Below, in pieces: positions 1 through 6,614 of a stretch of 19,909 nt of DNA. The stretch covers positions 1 to 19,909 of the forward strand of contig CAKPYN010000025.1 of the NCBI GenBank assembly GCA_934202965.1, read 5' to 3'. The position numbers and the translations under genes were made by a program. Under the pieces are notes generated by a model that was not told the origin of the DNA, did not search any database, and saw only the letters and a program-made list of their open reading frames with translations. Position 1 is the stretch's first letter, and every line of letters begins with the position of its first letter. This stretch comes from an uncultured Megasphaera sp. (GTDB lineage Bacteria; Bacillota; Negativicutes; Veillonellales; Megasphaeraceae).

Positions 1-77
1 AAGCTGTGTCAAAATGCCTACAGCCTTGAAATACCTGACGCAATAAACGGAAGCTGTGTCAAAATGCCTACAGCCTT
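1..77. repeat. 27-bp direct repeat, copies at 1-27 and 51-77
   Basis: The 27 bases at 1-27 are identical to those at 51-77. They are separated by 23 unrelated bases, so the period is 50 bp. Both copies lie in the MFS transporter remnant, and the copy at 1-27 brings a TAG stop into its frame at 18-20. Because 50 is not a multiple of three, this looks like a tandem duplication that frameshifted the gene. It could also be an assembly artefact, since the first copy starts exactly at base 1. Confidence 0.9.
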
Positions 78-794
78 TAAATCCAAATGACGAACGGTAA
101 GCAAATATGTCGGCATCCATGAATCCAATCCTTTATTGATCAAACTCAATGCAAACCAGGCAAGTAACAACTGCCACATAATCGGCAATCGAATCACACT
201 TTTGATATCTATCCGTTTCTTTTTTCTAGTCCCGTCGCTATGAACTGAAGATTCCGGTCGTTTTATTTGTTCAATCCGCAGCCAATAAAAGAATACATAA
301 GCAAATCCAAATACGCCTATGCCCCGCCAGCCCAATATCAACATCAGCGGTACAACAATAACCGGTGCCAGCGCGCTGCCCACATAATTCGAAGATATCA
401 GTACACCTGCCATGTTTGCCCGCTCATTATGCGGGAAATATTCGGCAATTCCTTTAAACGCTGCTGGCGGAAAGGAACCCTCACCTAACCCAAACAAAAA
501 ACGTACGAGTAACAGTGACAATAATGAATACGTAAATCCCGTTGCAAGTGTAAATACCGACCAAAAGGCCAATGAAATCATAATCACTTTTTTAGATCCC
601 AGTTTGTCCGCTATCATACCGCCTGGTACCTGCATCACTGTATAGCCAATAAAAAAAGCACTTAATACGACGCCCAGTGTGGCCGAAGATACTTCAAATT
701 CCTGTCCAATGGCACTGAGTGAAATATTGATTGCCGTCCGATCAATATAGGCTACACAAAATCCCAAATACAATATACATATGCCAAGTCTATT
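18..794 (-). pseudogene. MFS transporter remnant (ACS/anion-cation symporter type), both ends lost
   Basis: This is an inner-membrane secondary transporter of the major facilitator superfamily. The stretch LGFCVAYIDRTAINISL at the end of TM1 and the loop 2-3 motif GGMIADKLGSKK are typical of the anion:cation symporter branch (hexuronate/glucarate-like carriers). Roughly eight membrane segments remain, then the hydrophilic central loop (KRPESSVHSDGTRKKKR), and the frame stops shortly after TM8 instead of reaching 12 segments and 400-450 residues. The stop lies in the 27-bp repeat at the window edge. Upstream, the open frame runs on to a TTG at 906-908, but that part is antisense to the neighbouring regulator remnant and does not look like transporter sequence, so I place the end of homology near 794. 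No start codon or ribosome binding site could be assigned. The substrate is unknown. Confidence 0.75.
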
Positions 795-1695
795 GCAGGG
801 AAAACAAAAACATCTCGACTGTCTTCTCTTTTTTGGTAAAACAACAATGGAATACACCGCATCTAAAATAACTCCCACAATTCCTTGGAAGGTTATTCCC
901 AGAACCAATGCTACCTTATTGATGGTACTGTTAAAAGCCTCTTTAATGGGCGATAATATTTACAAACTCGCAACAGATTTGCATATAAATGAAAAAAAAT
1001 GCTTCATGATTCCTATCAAGAAGCTAACATTGATTTATCTGCTGTATCCGTTACGTATGCCCCGCCATTTACATTTGACGAAACCTTTGTCCAACATATG
1101 AAGGAATTTTATTATACGTGTCATCAGTTAGATAAGGATACCACGTGTGTTACAATTTATTCTGATGTATATCGACAGTTAAAAGCAGAACACGTTCCCA
1201 TTCATTATCAGATTTGTAGCTTATCGGATATTTATCGCGGCATTGAAAAAGCCCATTCTAATTTTTTATTGCAAATCAGCCGGGAAAGCCAGCTTGTCAT
1301 CATGTATATTGTCATTGACGAAGCAAACGAATATTCACCGCTTGCCTCCGATGAATATCAGATGACACTGGAAATGTTACAGGTTTCAAAATACATTTCG
1401 CAGTTCCGTTGCAAAAAAGCCAACTATCCCACTAAGTATTTCTGACCGCTTTTTATCTATTTCTTCCAAAACAGGCATCAGTGTTTTTACATTAGGACAA
1501 ATTCATAAAATTATCAATGAACACGACAAAGCTGAATTTACGGCATCTGAAATGGCCGATCTGCTTAATGTATCTATGCGTTCTATAAACCGCACTATTT
1601 TAAAATTGATTGATACGGGATATTGTTTTGAAATAGGCCGAAAGTTTCAACATAAAGGCGGTCGTCCCAGCCGCATTTTACGTTTTAAGTTATAG
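781..1695 (+). pseudogene. Frameshifted transcriptional regulator with C-terminal helix-turn-helix
   Basis: Three frame segments form one protein-like sequence. The first, up to about 998, includes IPRTNATLLMVLLKASLMG. The second, about 999-1412, includes DVYRQLKAEHVPIHYQI and SQLVIMYIVID. The third, about 1419-1695, carries an HTH-like stretch, SEMADLLNVSMRSINRTI, and ends GGRPSRILRFKL. The breaks coincide with A runs: 8 A at 992-999, where one more A restores the frame, and 6 A at 1413-1418, where one fewer restores it. From memory the layout resembles a Firmicutes regulator family with a ligand-sensing N-terminal part and a C-terminal wHTH like that of CitB/DcuR regulators; I cannot name it firmly. 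The 5' part is missing, with recognisable sequence starting near 800-825 (LLFFGKTTMEY). A divergent regulator next to a transporter suggests it once controlled that transporter. Sequencing error at the A runs cannot be excluded. Confidence 0.65.
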
Positions 1696-1706
1696 TAACC
1701 GATAAA

Positions 1707-1741
1707 GCAAAAAATCAGCCTATAACAGACTGATTTTTTGC
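1707..1741. terminator. Bidirectional intrinsic terminator
   Basis: A perfect 12-bp inverted repeat (GCAAAAAATCAG at 1707-1718 and its complement at 1730-1741) encloses an 11-nt loop. The stem supplies T runs in both directions. It lies between the stop of the plus-strand regulator remnant (1695) and the stop of the minus-strand DUF1847 gene (1747), so it can end both convergent transcripts. Confidence 0.85.
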
Positions 1742-1746
1742 TATTT

Positions 1747-2373
1747 TTATTTCTCTAGTTTTTTCTTATAATAAGACTGGCTAGTGTATAATGCCGCAAC
1801 TGGATTATGGCCCAACACACGGTCTTTTACAACAAGCGTTGTCGCAGGAGCTACTGAATAATTATAAAATAAGCTGTCATGACCTACACATAATCCCATA
1901 ACAATATTCAGGTCTGTTTGTTGAGCATTCAGCATCTTTGCCTGTAAAATGGGATTACAACTATTCACGCCGATTTCACTGCAGCGACCATCAATTCCCA
2001 TATCGACTTTAGGTATAGCCCCAGCTTTACATGCTATGCCAAATACTTCAAAACCATGACTACGTAAAATTTTTGTTACTATCCGGGTTTCTTGAATTAA
2101 GCCGACACAAGTTGCAATACCTATTTTATGATAATTCATACGTTTAGCAAATTCTATCGTTTCCTGTACACGACACCATTTCAAATATCCATCATATTCT
2201 ACTTGTGCCGCTGTCTGCATAATCTGCCGATTCGAACCTTCATCATACGCTTGCAGCGCCTCCTGTAATATATTTTTATCCATATGAGTCGTTAAACAAA
2301 AATCAGGATACGTACGATCTTGTACATCACAGTTAATAACGCCACAATCTGCACAGGATAATTTTTTTACCAT
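1747..2373 (-). CDS. DUF1847 family cysteine-rich protein
   Basis: This 208-residue protein matches the DUF1847 family as I know it: an N-terminal CxxC-x4-C cluster (C7, C10, C15) plus C26, then a Rossmann-like core with KIGIATCVGLIQETRIV and FEVFGIACKAG. Further cysteines occur in GRCSEIG, NSCNPI and GLCVGHDSLF. No function is established to my knowledge. The cysteine spacing suggests metal binding, which is inference. There is no signal peptide or membrane segment, so it is probably cytoplasmic. The ATG start is supported by an AAGGGAG ribosome binding site about 10 nt upstream. It is monocistronic: it has its own promoter (2422-2451) and shares the convergent terminator at 1707-1741. Confidence 0.85.
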   Translation of the reverse strand: MVKKLSCADCGVINCDVQDRTYPDFCLTTHMDKNILQEALQAYDEGSNRQIMQTAAQVEYDGYLKWCRVQETIEFAKRMNYHKIGIATCVGLIQETRIVTKILRSHGFEVFGIACKAGAIPKVDMGIDGRCSEIGVNSCNPILQAKMLNAQQTDLNIVMGLCVGHDSLFYNYSVAPATTLVVKDRVLGHNPVAALYTSQSYYKKKLEK

Positions 2374-2421
2374 ATAATGTCATCTCCCTTTACTTTTTAA
2401 TTACATACTGCATTTATATGT

Positions 2422-2451
2422 ATAATATCATATACAGAACCAATTTTTCAA
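2422..2451 (-). promoter_or_regulatory. Probable sigma70-type promoter for the DUF1847 gene
   Basis: On the minus strand TTGAAA (2446-2451) and TATTAT (2422-2427) are separated by 18 bp. The expected start of transcription gives a leader of about 40 nt to the ATG at 2373. This is motif reading only, with no experimental support. Confidence 0.55.
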
Positions 2452-2475
2452 TTCTGCATCCAGCCATATACAAAA

Positions 2476-2512
2476 AAACTCTACATCAGACAAAACGCGT
2501 AATGTAGAGTTT
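2476..2512 (-). terminator. Intrinsic terminator of the thiM operon
   Basis: An 11-bp inverted repeat (AAACTCTACAT at 2476-2486, complement at 2502-2512) lies 29 nt past the stop of the thiamine-binding protein. On the minus strand it is followed by a run of T residues, as expected for a rho-independent terminator. Confidence 0.8.
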
Positions 2513-2540
2513 ATGTATATATTATATGTGTTCTAAAAAA

Positions 2541-2840
2541 TTATTTATGTAAAATATCTTCAACAGCTTGTGGTTTATGTTCCATCATATTCGTATACCC
2601 AGGCCGAATATCCGCTTTTAATACAACTTCCATACGAATACCTTTTTCCGCAAAATAAAATGTTGCTTTTTTCACTGCTGCCATGACATCGTCCCATTCA
2701 CCTTCAATTTCAGTAAACATGGAATTGGTCCGGCACGGCAAACCTGATTCACGAATAATACGAACAATTTCGGCAACATACGGAGCAAATTCATCACCTG
2801 TACCGCACGGTGCTATCGCAACGGCTACTAATGTATTCAT
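2541..2840 (-). CDS. MTH1187/YqgV-type thiamine-binding protein
   Basis: This 99-residue protein belongs to the thiamine-binding domain family PF01910 (MTH1187/YqgV/YkoF-like small ferredoxin-fold proteins). The family length is about 95-105 residues. The start MNTLVAVAIAPCGTGDEFAPYVAEIVRII and the later NSMFTEIEGEWDDVM and IRMEVVLKADIRPG are characteristic. Members bind thiamine or related thiazole/pyrimidine compounds, and their exact role is uncertain. The ATG lies 3 nt after the thiM stop, and its Shine-Dalgarno GAGGAGG is made by the final Val-Glu-Glu-Glu codons of thiM, so translation is probably coupled. The pairing with thiM points to thiamine or thiazole salvage. Confidence 0.88.
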   Translation of the reverse strand: MNTLVAVAIAPCGTGDEFAPYVAEIVRIIRESGLPCRTNSMFTEIEGEWDDVMAAVKKATFYFAEKGIRMEVVLKADIRPGYTNMMEHKPQAVEDILHK

Positions 2841-2843
2841 TAA

Positions 2844-3677
2844 TTATTCCTCCTCTACTGTAAAGGGATTCATACTAACATCTTGAGGCGCAGCTTTATA
2901 CAATTCATCTAAGAAATATTGTTGAAATGAGCCCGTTCCATCAGCCTTAGCTGCCGCCTTTTTGCCTGCCAAATTATAAATCGCCGCACCCGTTATGGCT
3001 GCTATAAATGGCTCTGCAACAGCAGCATAAACAGCCATTACGCCGCCTAAAGAACAGCCGCAGCCCGTAACGCACGTCATCATCGGCGAGCCGCCATACG
3101 AAATGACAATCTGTACACCATCCGTAATCAAGTCTTCTTCTCCTGATACCGCAACAGCTCCGCCAGTCCATCGTGCTAAGGCCTGGGCTGCTTTTTTGGC
3201 TGCCATCACGGTATCTGTTGAATCTACACCGCGTACATTCGATGTATGATGTTCGTTAGTTAATTCCCACAGACCCGCCAATGCGATAATCTCTGATGCA
3301 TTACCGCGAATAATGGATGGCTTAGCCTCTTTGGCCTGCAAAAGCAGTTTCGTTCGTAACTTTCCTACGCCGATAGCAACGGGATCTAAGACCCAAGGTG
3401 TATGCAATGCATGAAGAGCTTTCATTGTTTTGGGGACCGTTTCTTCATAAATAGGCATCAATGTTCCTACATTGATATACATGGAGCCACCCAATTTGGC
3501 CATACTTACGCCTTCATCCGGTAAATACAGCATCGCAGCCGAACCGCCAACAGCCAATTGGGCATTGGCTACAAAATTAATCGTTACCGTATTGGTAATT
3601 GATGGTGACAAGGGCGTTGTTTTTTTTGCCATTTCTACTGCTTTCGCAACCTTTTCTTGTATATCTGTCGAATTCAT
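2844..3677 (-). CDS. thiM: Hydroxyethylthiazole kinase ThiM
   Basis: ThiM phosphorylates 4-methyl-5-(2-hydroxyethyl)thiazole with ATP, the salvage entry of the thiazole half of thiamine; it is cytoplasmic. The 277-residue protein has the usual family length (about 260-275). Visible signatures are TNTVTINFVAN (29-38 region), the GGSAAML substrate loop (44-50), WVLDPVAIGVGK (95-106), IIRGNASEI (122-130), and TGCGCSLGG (204-212), which holds the conserved active-site cysteine (C208). The ATG start has an AGAGGTGAG ribosome binding site. It heads a two-gene operon with the thiamine-binding protein, from a promoter only about 30 nt upstream, so the leader is too short for a TPP riboswitch. No thiD, thiE or transporter gene is adjacent. 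Confidence 0.96.
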   Translation of the reverse strand: MNSTDIQEKVAKAVEMAKKTTPLSPSITNTVTINFVANAQLAVGGSAAMLYLPDEGVSMAKLGGSMYINVGTLMPIYEETVPKTMKALHALHTPWVLDPVAIGVGKLRTKLLLQAKEAKPSIIRGNASEIIALAGLWELTNEHHTSNVRGVDSTDTVMAAKKAAQALARWTGGAVAVSGEEDLITDGVQIVISYGGSPMMTCVTGCGCSLGGVMAVYAAVAEPFIAAITGAAIYNLAGKKAAAKADGTGSFQQYFLDELYKAAPQDVSMNPFTVEEE

Positions 3678-3705
3678 CGTATCTCACCTCTTTTGCATTA
3701 TGTTC

Positions 3706-3734
3706 ATTATAGTCCTTATCATTCTATAACTCAA
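3706..3734 (-). promoter_or_regulatory. Sigma70-type promoter for thiM
   Basis: On the minus strand a TTGAGT -35 (3729-3734) is separated by exactly 17 bp from a perfect TATAAT -10 (3706-3711). The start point would be near 3699, leaving a leader of about 22 nt before the ATG. This is one of the best promoter matches in the window. Confidence 0.75.
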
Positions 3735-3767
3735 CCTAATGCTTCATTTTTATATAAGCGGCATATA

Positions 3768-3819
3768 AAAAAACATCTTACTATGTTCCCCTATATAGAG
3801 TGCATAATAAGATGTTTTT
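3768..3819 (-). terminator. Intrinsic terminator behind the Nudix gene
   Basis: An inverted repeat pairs AAAAACATCTTA (3769-3780) with TAAGATGTTTTT (3808-3819), and inner CTATG/CATAA sequences may extend the fold. It lies 5 nt beyond the Nudix stop. On the minus strand it ends in seven T residues. Confidence 0.8.
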
Positions 3820-3824
3820 GTAGG

Positions 3825-4310
3825 CTATACGTCCTGAATCCGTTCCGTTTCTTGTATCTGAATATCTTGTACTGTTTCATTATCCTCTGCAAATAGAACG
3901 GTTCCTTGAATTTTCTTGCCTTGCAAAATCATGGGTATCCAAATTCTATCGCCTTTCCACATTTCATCATACGGAAGATTATGCGTACCAAACCAAGCCG
4001 GTTTCATTTCATCTGTTTCCTGCGGCTCGCCGCGATACATACGAACAAAATAGACGTAACCCAAATGATTCCATTCTGGATGCGCCGTAAACTGAAAATC
4101 CAATAAGCCTACTAATTCCAATTCATCTTCCTTGGCATGCAGTCCTGTCTCTTCCCAAAGTTCACGTACAGCACATTGACGAAACGTTTCGCCTGCTTCA
4201 ATTTTACCACCAAAGCCGTTCCATTTTGTTACGCCAAAACCACGTTTTTTTCTTCCTAATAAAATATGACCTTCCGAATTAACGGGAAAGCATAATGTCG
4301 TATCTCTCAT
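3825..4310 (-). CDS. Nudix hydrolase, MTH1-like 8-oxo-dGTP/oxidised purine diphosphatase
   Basis: A 161-residue Nudix protein. The full Nudix box GX5EX7REUXEEXGU is present at 35-57 (G35, E41, R49-E50, E53-E54, G56). Outside the box it resembles human MTH1 (NUDT1) rather than short MutT: KWNGFGGKIEAGE (29-41) and, later, TDEMKPAWF, DEMWKGDRIWIP and GKKIQGTVLF match MTH1 regions as I recall them. MTH1-type enzymes hydrolyse oxidised purine nucleotides to monophosphates and sanitise the nucleotide pool. In MTH1 a Trp-Pro-Asp-Asp stretch contacts the base; here it reads WKGD, so one of the two acids is replaced and base preference may differ. The start overlaps the DUF3783 stop as ATGA, so the two are translationally coupled. 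A terminator follows. Confidence 0.88.
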   Translation of the reverse strand: MRDTTLCFPVNSEGHILLGRKKRGFGVTKWNGFGGKIEAGETFRQCAVRELWEETGLHAKEDELELVGLLDFQFTAHPEWNHLGYVYFVRMYRGEPQETDEMKPAWFGTHNLPYDEMWKGDRIWIPMILQGKKIQGTVLFAEDNETVQDIQIQETERIQDV

Positions 4311-4750
4311 TTGCGCGTACCTTTTTTGTGGAAATATTCATGTTCTTTAGATAATTCCTGCAATATAGTATCCACTGTCCATGAAATGTTATTCGGTGTC
4401 AACATCGCTTTAAGGGGAACATTTTTAAGACGGCCGCGGCGAATAGCATCTAACAGTAAGTTAACTGCAGCATGATCAAATCCACATAATATAATTGCTT
4501 CTTTGGTAACTGGCTGTAATTCGTCATCTTCATCTATTTTCTTATGTACATTCGTCGGACTCGTTTCAACTTTTGCCTTAGCAATTTCTTGAATTTCTTC
4601 CTCTGTTAATCCTAATAATTTTCCTAGGCTTTCTTTTTTTTCATCTTCTTTAACGGCTTTTACTTGAGATTTTGTCAACATTCCCAATAATTTAAGCTGC
4701 TTCAGCCGTTCTGTCGTAAAATTAACAGCCAACATCATACGATATGCCAT
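4307..4750 (-). CDS. DUF3783 domain-containing protein
   Basis: A 147-residue protein of unknown function. The C-terminal part, from about residue 85 (AIILCGFDHAAVNLLLDAIR) through PLKAMLTPNN and LQELSKEHEYF, matches the DUF3783 domain: a Gly-Phe start, a conserved Lys-Ala-x-Leu-Thr and a C-terminal Glu-His. The middle (45-85) is charged and Lys/Glu rich. No signal peptide, membrane segment or catalytic motif is visible. The ATG follows AAGGAGAA at good spacing. The start lies only 24 nt past the ribosomal terminator, too close for a separate promoter, so expression probably depends on readthrough. It overlaps the Nudix start by 4 nt. Confidence 0.8.
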   Translation of the reverse strand: MAYRMMLAVNFTTERLKQLKLLGMLTKSQVKAVKEDEKKESLGKLLGLTEEEIQEIAKAKVETSPTNVHKKIDEDDELQPVTKEAIILCGFDHAAVNLLLDAIRRGRLKNVPLKAMLTPNNISWTVDTILQELSKEHEYFHKKGTRK

Positions 4751-4774
4751 ATATAACTTCTCCTTATATAAAAA

Positions 4775-4803
4775 AACCGCTGTGGCTTTACGCCACAGCG
4801 GTT
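4775..4803 (-). terminator. Intrinsic terminator at the end of the ribosomal supercluster
   Basis: A perfect 12-bp GC-rich stem (AACCGCTGTGGC at 4775-4786, complement at 4792-4803) with a 5-nt loop is followed on the minus strand by seven T. It lies 10 nt past the rplQ stop and only 24 nt before the DUF3783 start codon. Confidence 0.92.
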
Positions 4804-4813
4804 ATAATGCGAA

Positions 4814-5152
4814 TTAAACTAATTCGATGATTACCATCGGAGCTGCATCGCCCTGGCGAACGCCAGTTTTGATAATACGTGTATAACCGCCTTGACGGTC
4901 TTTGTATTTCGGTGCAATTTCATCAAACAGTTTTTTTACTACGCCTTCATCCATCATGTATGCTAATACCTGACGACGAGCATGTAAATCGCCGCGTTTA
5001 GCAAGGGTCAGCATTTTTTCAGCAACTTTGCGAAGTTCTTTTGCCTTTGCTTCTGTTGTTTCAATGCGTTCATGTTGGAATAAAGAGGTAACAATGCCGC
5101 GCAATAATGCTTTACGTGCAGAGCTGTCACGTCCCAACTTTCTATAAGCCAT
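4814..5152 (-). CDS. rplQ: 50S ribosomal protein L17
   Basis: L17 (bL17) is a 50S protein near the exit tunnel. The 112-residue sequence starts MAYRKLGRDSSARKALLRG and contains RIETTEAKAKELRKVAEKM, both family hallmarks, and it ends YTRIIKTGVRQGDAAPMVIIELV. It is the short bacterial form, without the C-terminal extension of E. coli L17 (127 residues). The start codon has a GAGGAGGAT ribosome binding site. It is the last gene of the alpha block, 17 nt behind rpoA, and is followed at once by a strong terminator. Confidence 0.98.
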   Translation of the reverse strand: MAYRKLGRDSSARKALLRGIVTSLFQHERIETTEAKAKELRKVAEKMLTLAKRGDLHARRQVLAYMMDEGVVKKLFDEIAPKYKDRQGGYTRIIKTGVRQGDAAPMVIIELV

Positions 5153-5169
5153 CGTTCATCCTCCTCGAA

Positions 5170-6147
5170 TTATTCTTCGTTGGATTTCAGATCAAATCCG
5201 TAATCCTTTAATTTTTCAATAATTTCATCTACTGATTTTTTGCCCAGATTGCGAATCTTAGACAAGTCATCTTCCGTCCGTTCTACTAAATCACCTAAGG
5301 TGTAAATATTAGCACGTTTTAAGCAGTTAGAAGCACGTACGGACAAGTCCAATACGTCAATCTTAACCTGGCTGAGTTCTGGACCAGCCGGTTCTTCCGG
5401 TACTTCTCCATCAGGAGTTGTAAACGGTGCCAATGCTTCATTAGCTGCCGGATCAGAAGCGATTTTTTGGAAGTAATCCAAATAGCTGACCATAATGGAA
5501 GCTGCTTTTGCTACAGCGTTTTCTGCAGCAATGCTGCCATCGGTCGTTACTTCAAGCGTCAACGAATCATAATCCATTTCGTTGCCGACCCGGATATTGC
5601 CAACTTCATAATTAGTCCGAACAATCGGCGAGAAAATAGAGTCGATTGGAATAACACCAATGACATCAGTATCTCTCTTGTTCTTAGTCGACGGAACATA
5701 TCCTTTGCCCCGTTCGATATGACATTGCATATGAATATGTGCATCTGTATCGAGTGTAGCAATATGAAGTTCCGGGTTTAAAATTTCTATGTCTGAGTTT
5801 ACATCAAGGTCTTTTGCGGTAAATTCGCATTCACCACTGACATCTACTGTAATGTCTAATTCATCAACTTCGTCGCGTGTGAATTTTAAGCTCAGCTGTT
5901 TGAGGTTCAAGATGATTTCTGAAATATCTTCTCGAACGCCAGGCAACGTCGAAAATTCATGCAATACGCCGTCAATTTTGATAGAGGTGATTGCTACGCC
6001 GTCCAACGAAGACAAGAGGACGCGCCGCAAGCTATTGCCCAATGTGATTCCGTAACCTCTGTCAAGAGGTTCGCATACGAATTTTCCATAGGTGCCGTCG
6101 TCGCTTCTTTCAACGGTTTTAACTTTAAATTTGTTATCATCAATCAT
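5170..6147 (-). CDS. rpoA: DNA-directed RNA polymerase subunit alpha
   Basis: The alpha subunit dimerises to nucleate RNA polymerase assembly, and its C-terminal domain contacts UP elements and activators. The 325 residues are the normal length. The N-terminal domain covers about 1-230, with GRGYVPSTKNKRDT and GITLGNSLRRVLLSSLDG as signatures. A Pro/Glu-rich linker at about 240-260 follows, then the C-terminal domain from about 261. The DNA-contact surface R271-x2-N274-C275-L276-K277 and NLGKKSVDEI are intact. The ATG has a GGGAGG ribosome binding site. It lies 49 nt behind rpsK, with no rpsD between them, and the gap holds no recognisable promoter. Confidence 0.98.
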   Translation of the reverse strand: MIDDNKFKVKTVERSDDGTYGKFVCEPLDRGYGITLGNSLRRVLLSSLDGVAITSIKIDGVLHEFSTLPGVREDISEIILNLKQLSLKFTRDEVDELDITVDVSGECEFTAKDLDVNSDIEILNPELHIATLDTDAHIHMQCHIERGKGYVPSTKNKRDTDVIGVIPIDSIFSPIVRTNYEVGNIRVGNEMDYDSLTLEVTTDGSIAAENAVAKAASIMVSYLDYFQKIASDPAANEALAPFTTPDGEVPEEPAGPELSQVKIDVLDLSVRASNCLKRANIYTLGDLVERTEDDLSKIRNLGKKSVDEIIEKLKDYGFDLKSNEE

Positions 6148-6196
6148 TAGGAAAATCCTCCCATTCCAGAATCAAAACAACTTGGTGGATTGTCTG

Positions 6197-6589
6197 TTAT
6201 ACACGTCTGCGTTTCGGCGGACGGCAGCCATTATGCGGGATAGGAGTTACGTCTTTGATAGAGTTAACTTCGAGACCTGCAGCCTGCAATGCACGAATAG
6301 CAGCTTCACGACCAGAGCCAGGGCCTTTTACAAATACTTCAACCTGACGAAGACCATATTCCATTGCTGTTTTAGCAGCCTGTTCAGCAGCCATCTGTGC
6401 AGCAAACGGAGTGCTTTTACGGGAACCACGGAAACCGAGACCGCCGGCACTTGCCCAAGACAAAGCATTGCCTTTTGCATCACTAATAGTAACAATCGTA
6501 TTATTGAAAGTAGAACGAATATGAGCTGCGCCCGATTCTACATGTTTCTTTTCTTTTCTTTTATTGCTTCTTACGTTATTCTTAGCCAA
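6197..6589 (-). CDS. rpsK: 30S ribosomal protein S11
   Basis: S11 (uS11) lines the mRNA exit region of the 30S platform. The 130-residue sequence is full length and holds FNNTIVTISDAKGNALSWAS, GFRGSRKSTPFAAQ and the C-terminal PHNGCRPPKRRRV tail. The start is a TTG codon (6587-6589) with an AGGAGGG ribosome binding site at proper spacing, and the encoded MAKNN... agrees with family N-termini. It is 25 nt behind rpsM. Confidence 0.97.
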   Translation of the reverse strand: MAKNNVRSNKRKEKKHVESGAAHIRSTFNNTIVTISDAKGNALSWASAGGLGFRGSRKSTPFAAQMAAEQAAKTAMEYGLRQVEVFVKGPGSGREAAIRALQAAGLEVNSIKDVTPIPHNGCRPPKRRRV

Positions 6590-6614
6590 AATCGTTTCCC
6601 TCCTTACTTAAATC

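Noticed and set aside
1..77. CRISPR array
   Set aside because: Only two repeat copies, with the repeat lying within a coding frame; no further units and no cas genes.
267..645. Plus-strand open frames inside the MFS remnant
   Set aside because: They overlap the minus-strand frame completely, have low-complexity composition and match nothing recognisable; shadows.
795..908. N-terminal extension of the MFS gene to a TTG at 906-908
   Set aside because: The extension is antisense to regulator-like sequence, has no ribosome binding site and does not resemble an MFS N-terminus.
3678..3768. Possible TPP riboswitch ahead of thiM
   Set aside because: No thi-box-like CTGAGA motif or matching stems on the minus strand. 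The promoter elements sit 29-57 nt from the ATG, leaving no room.
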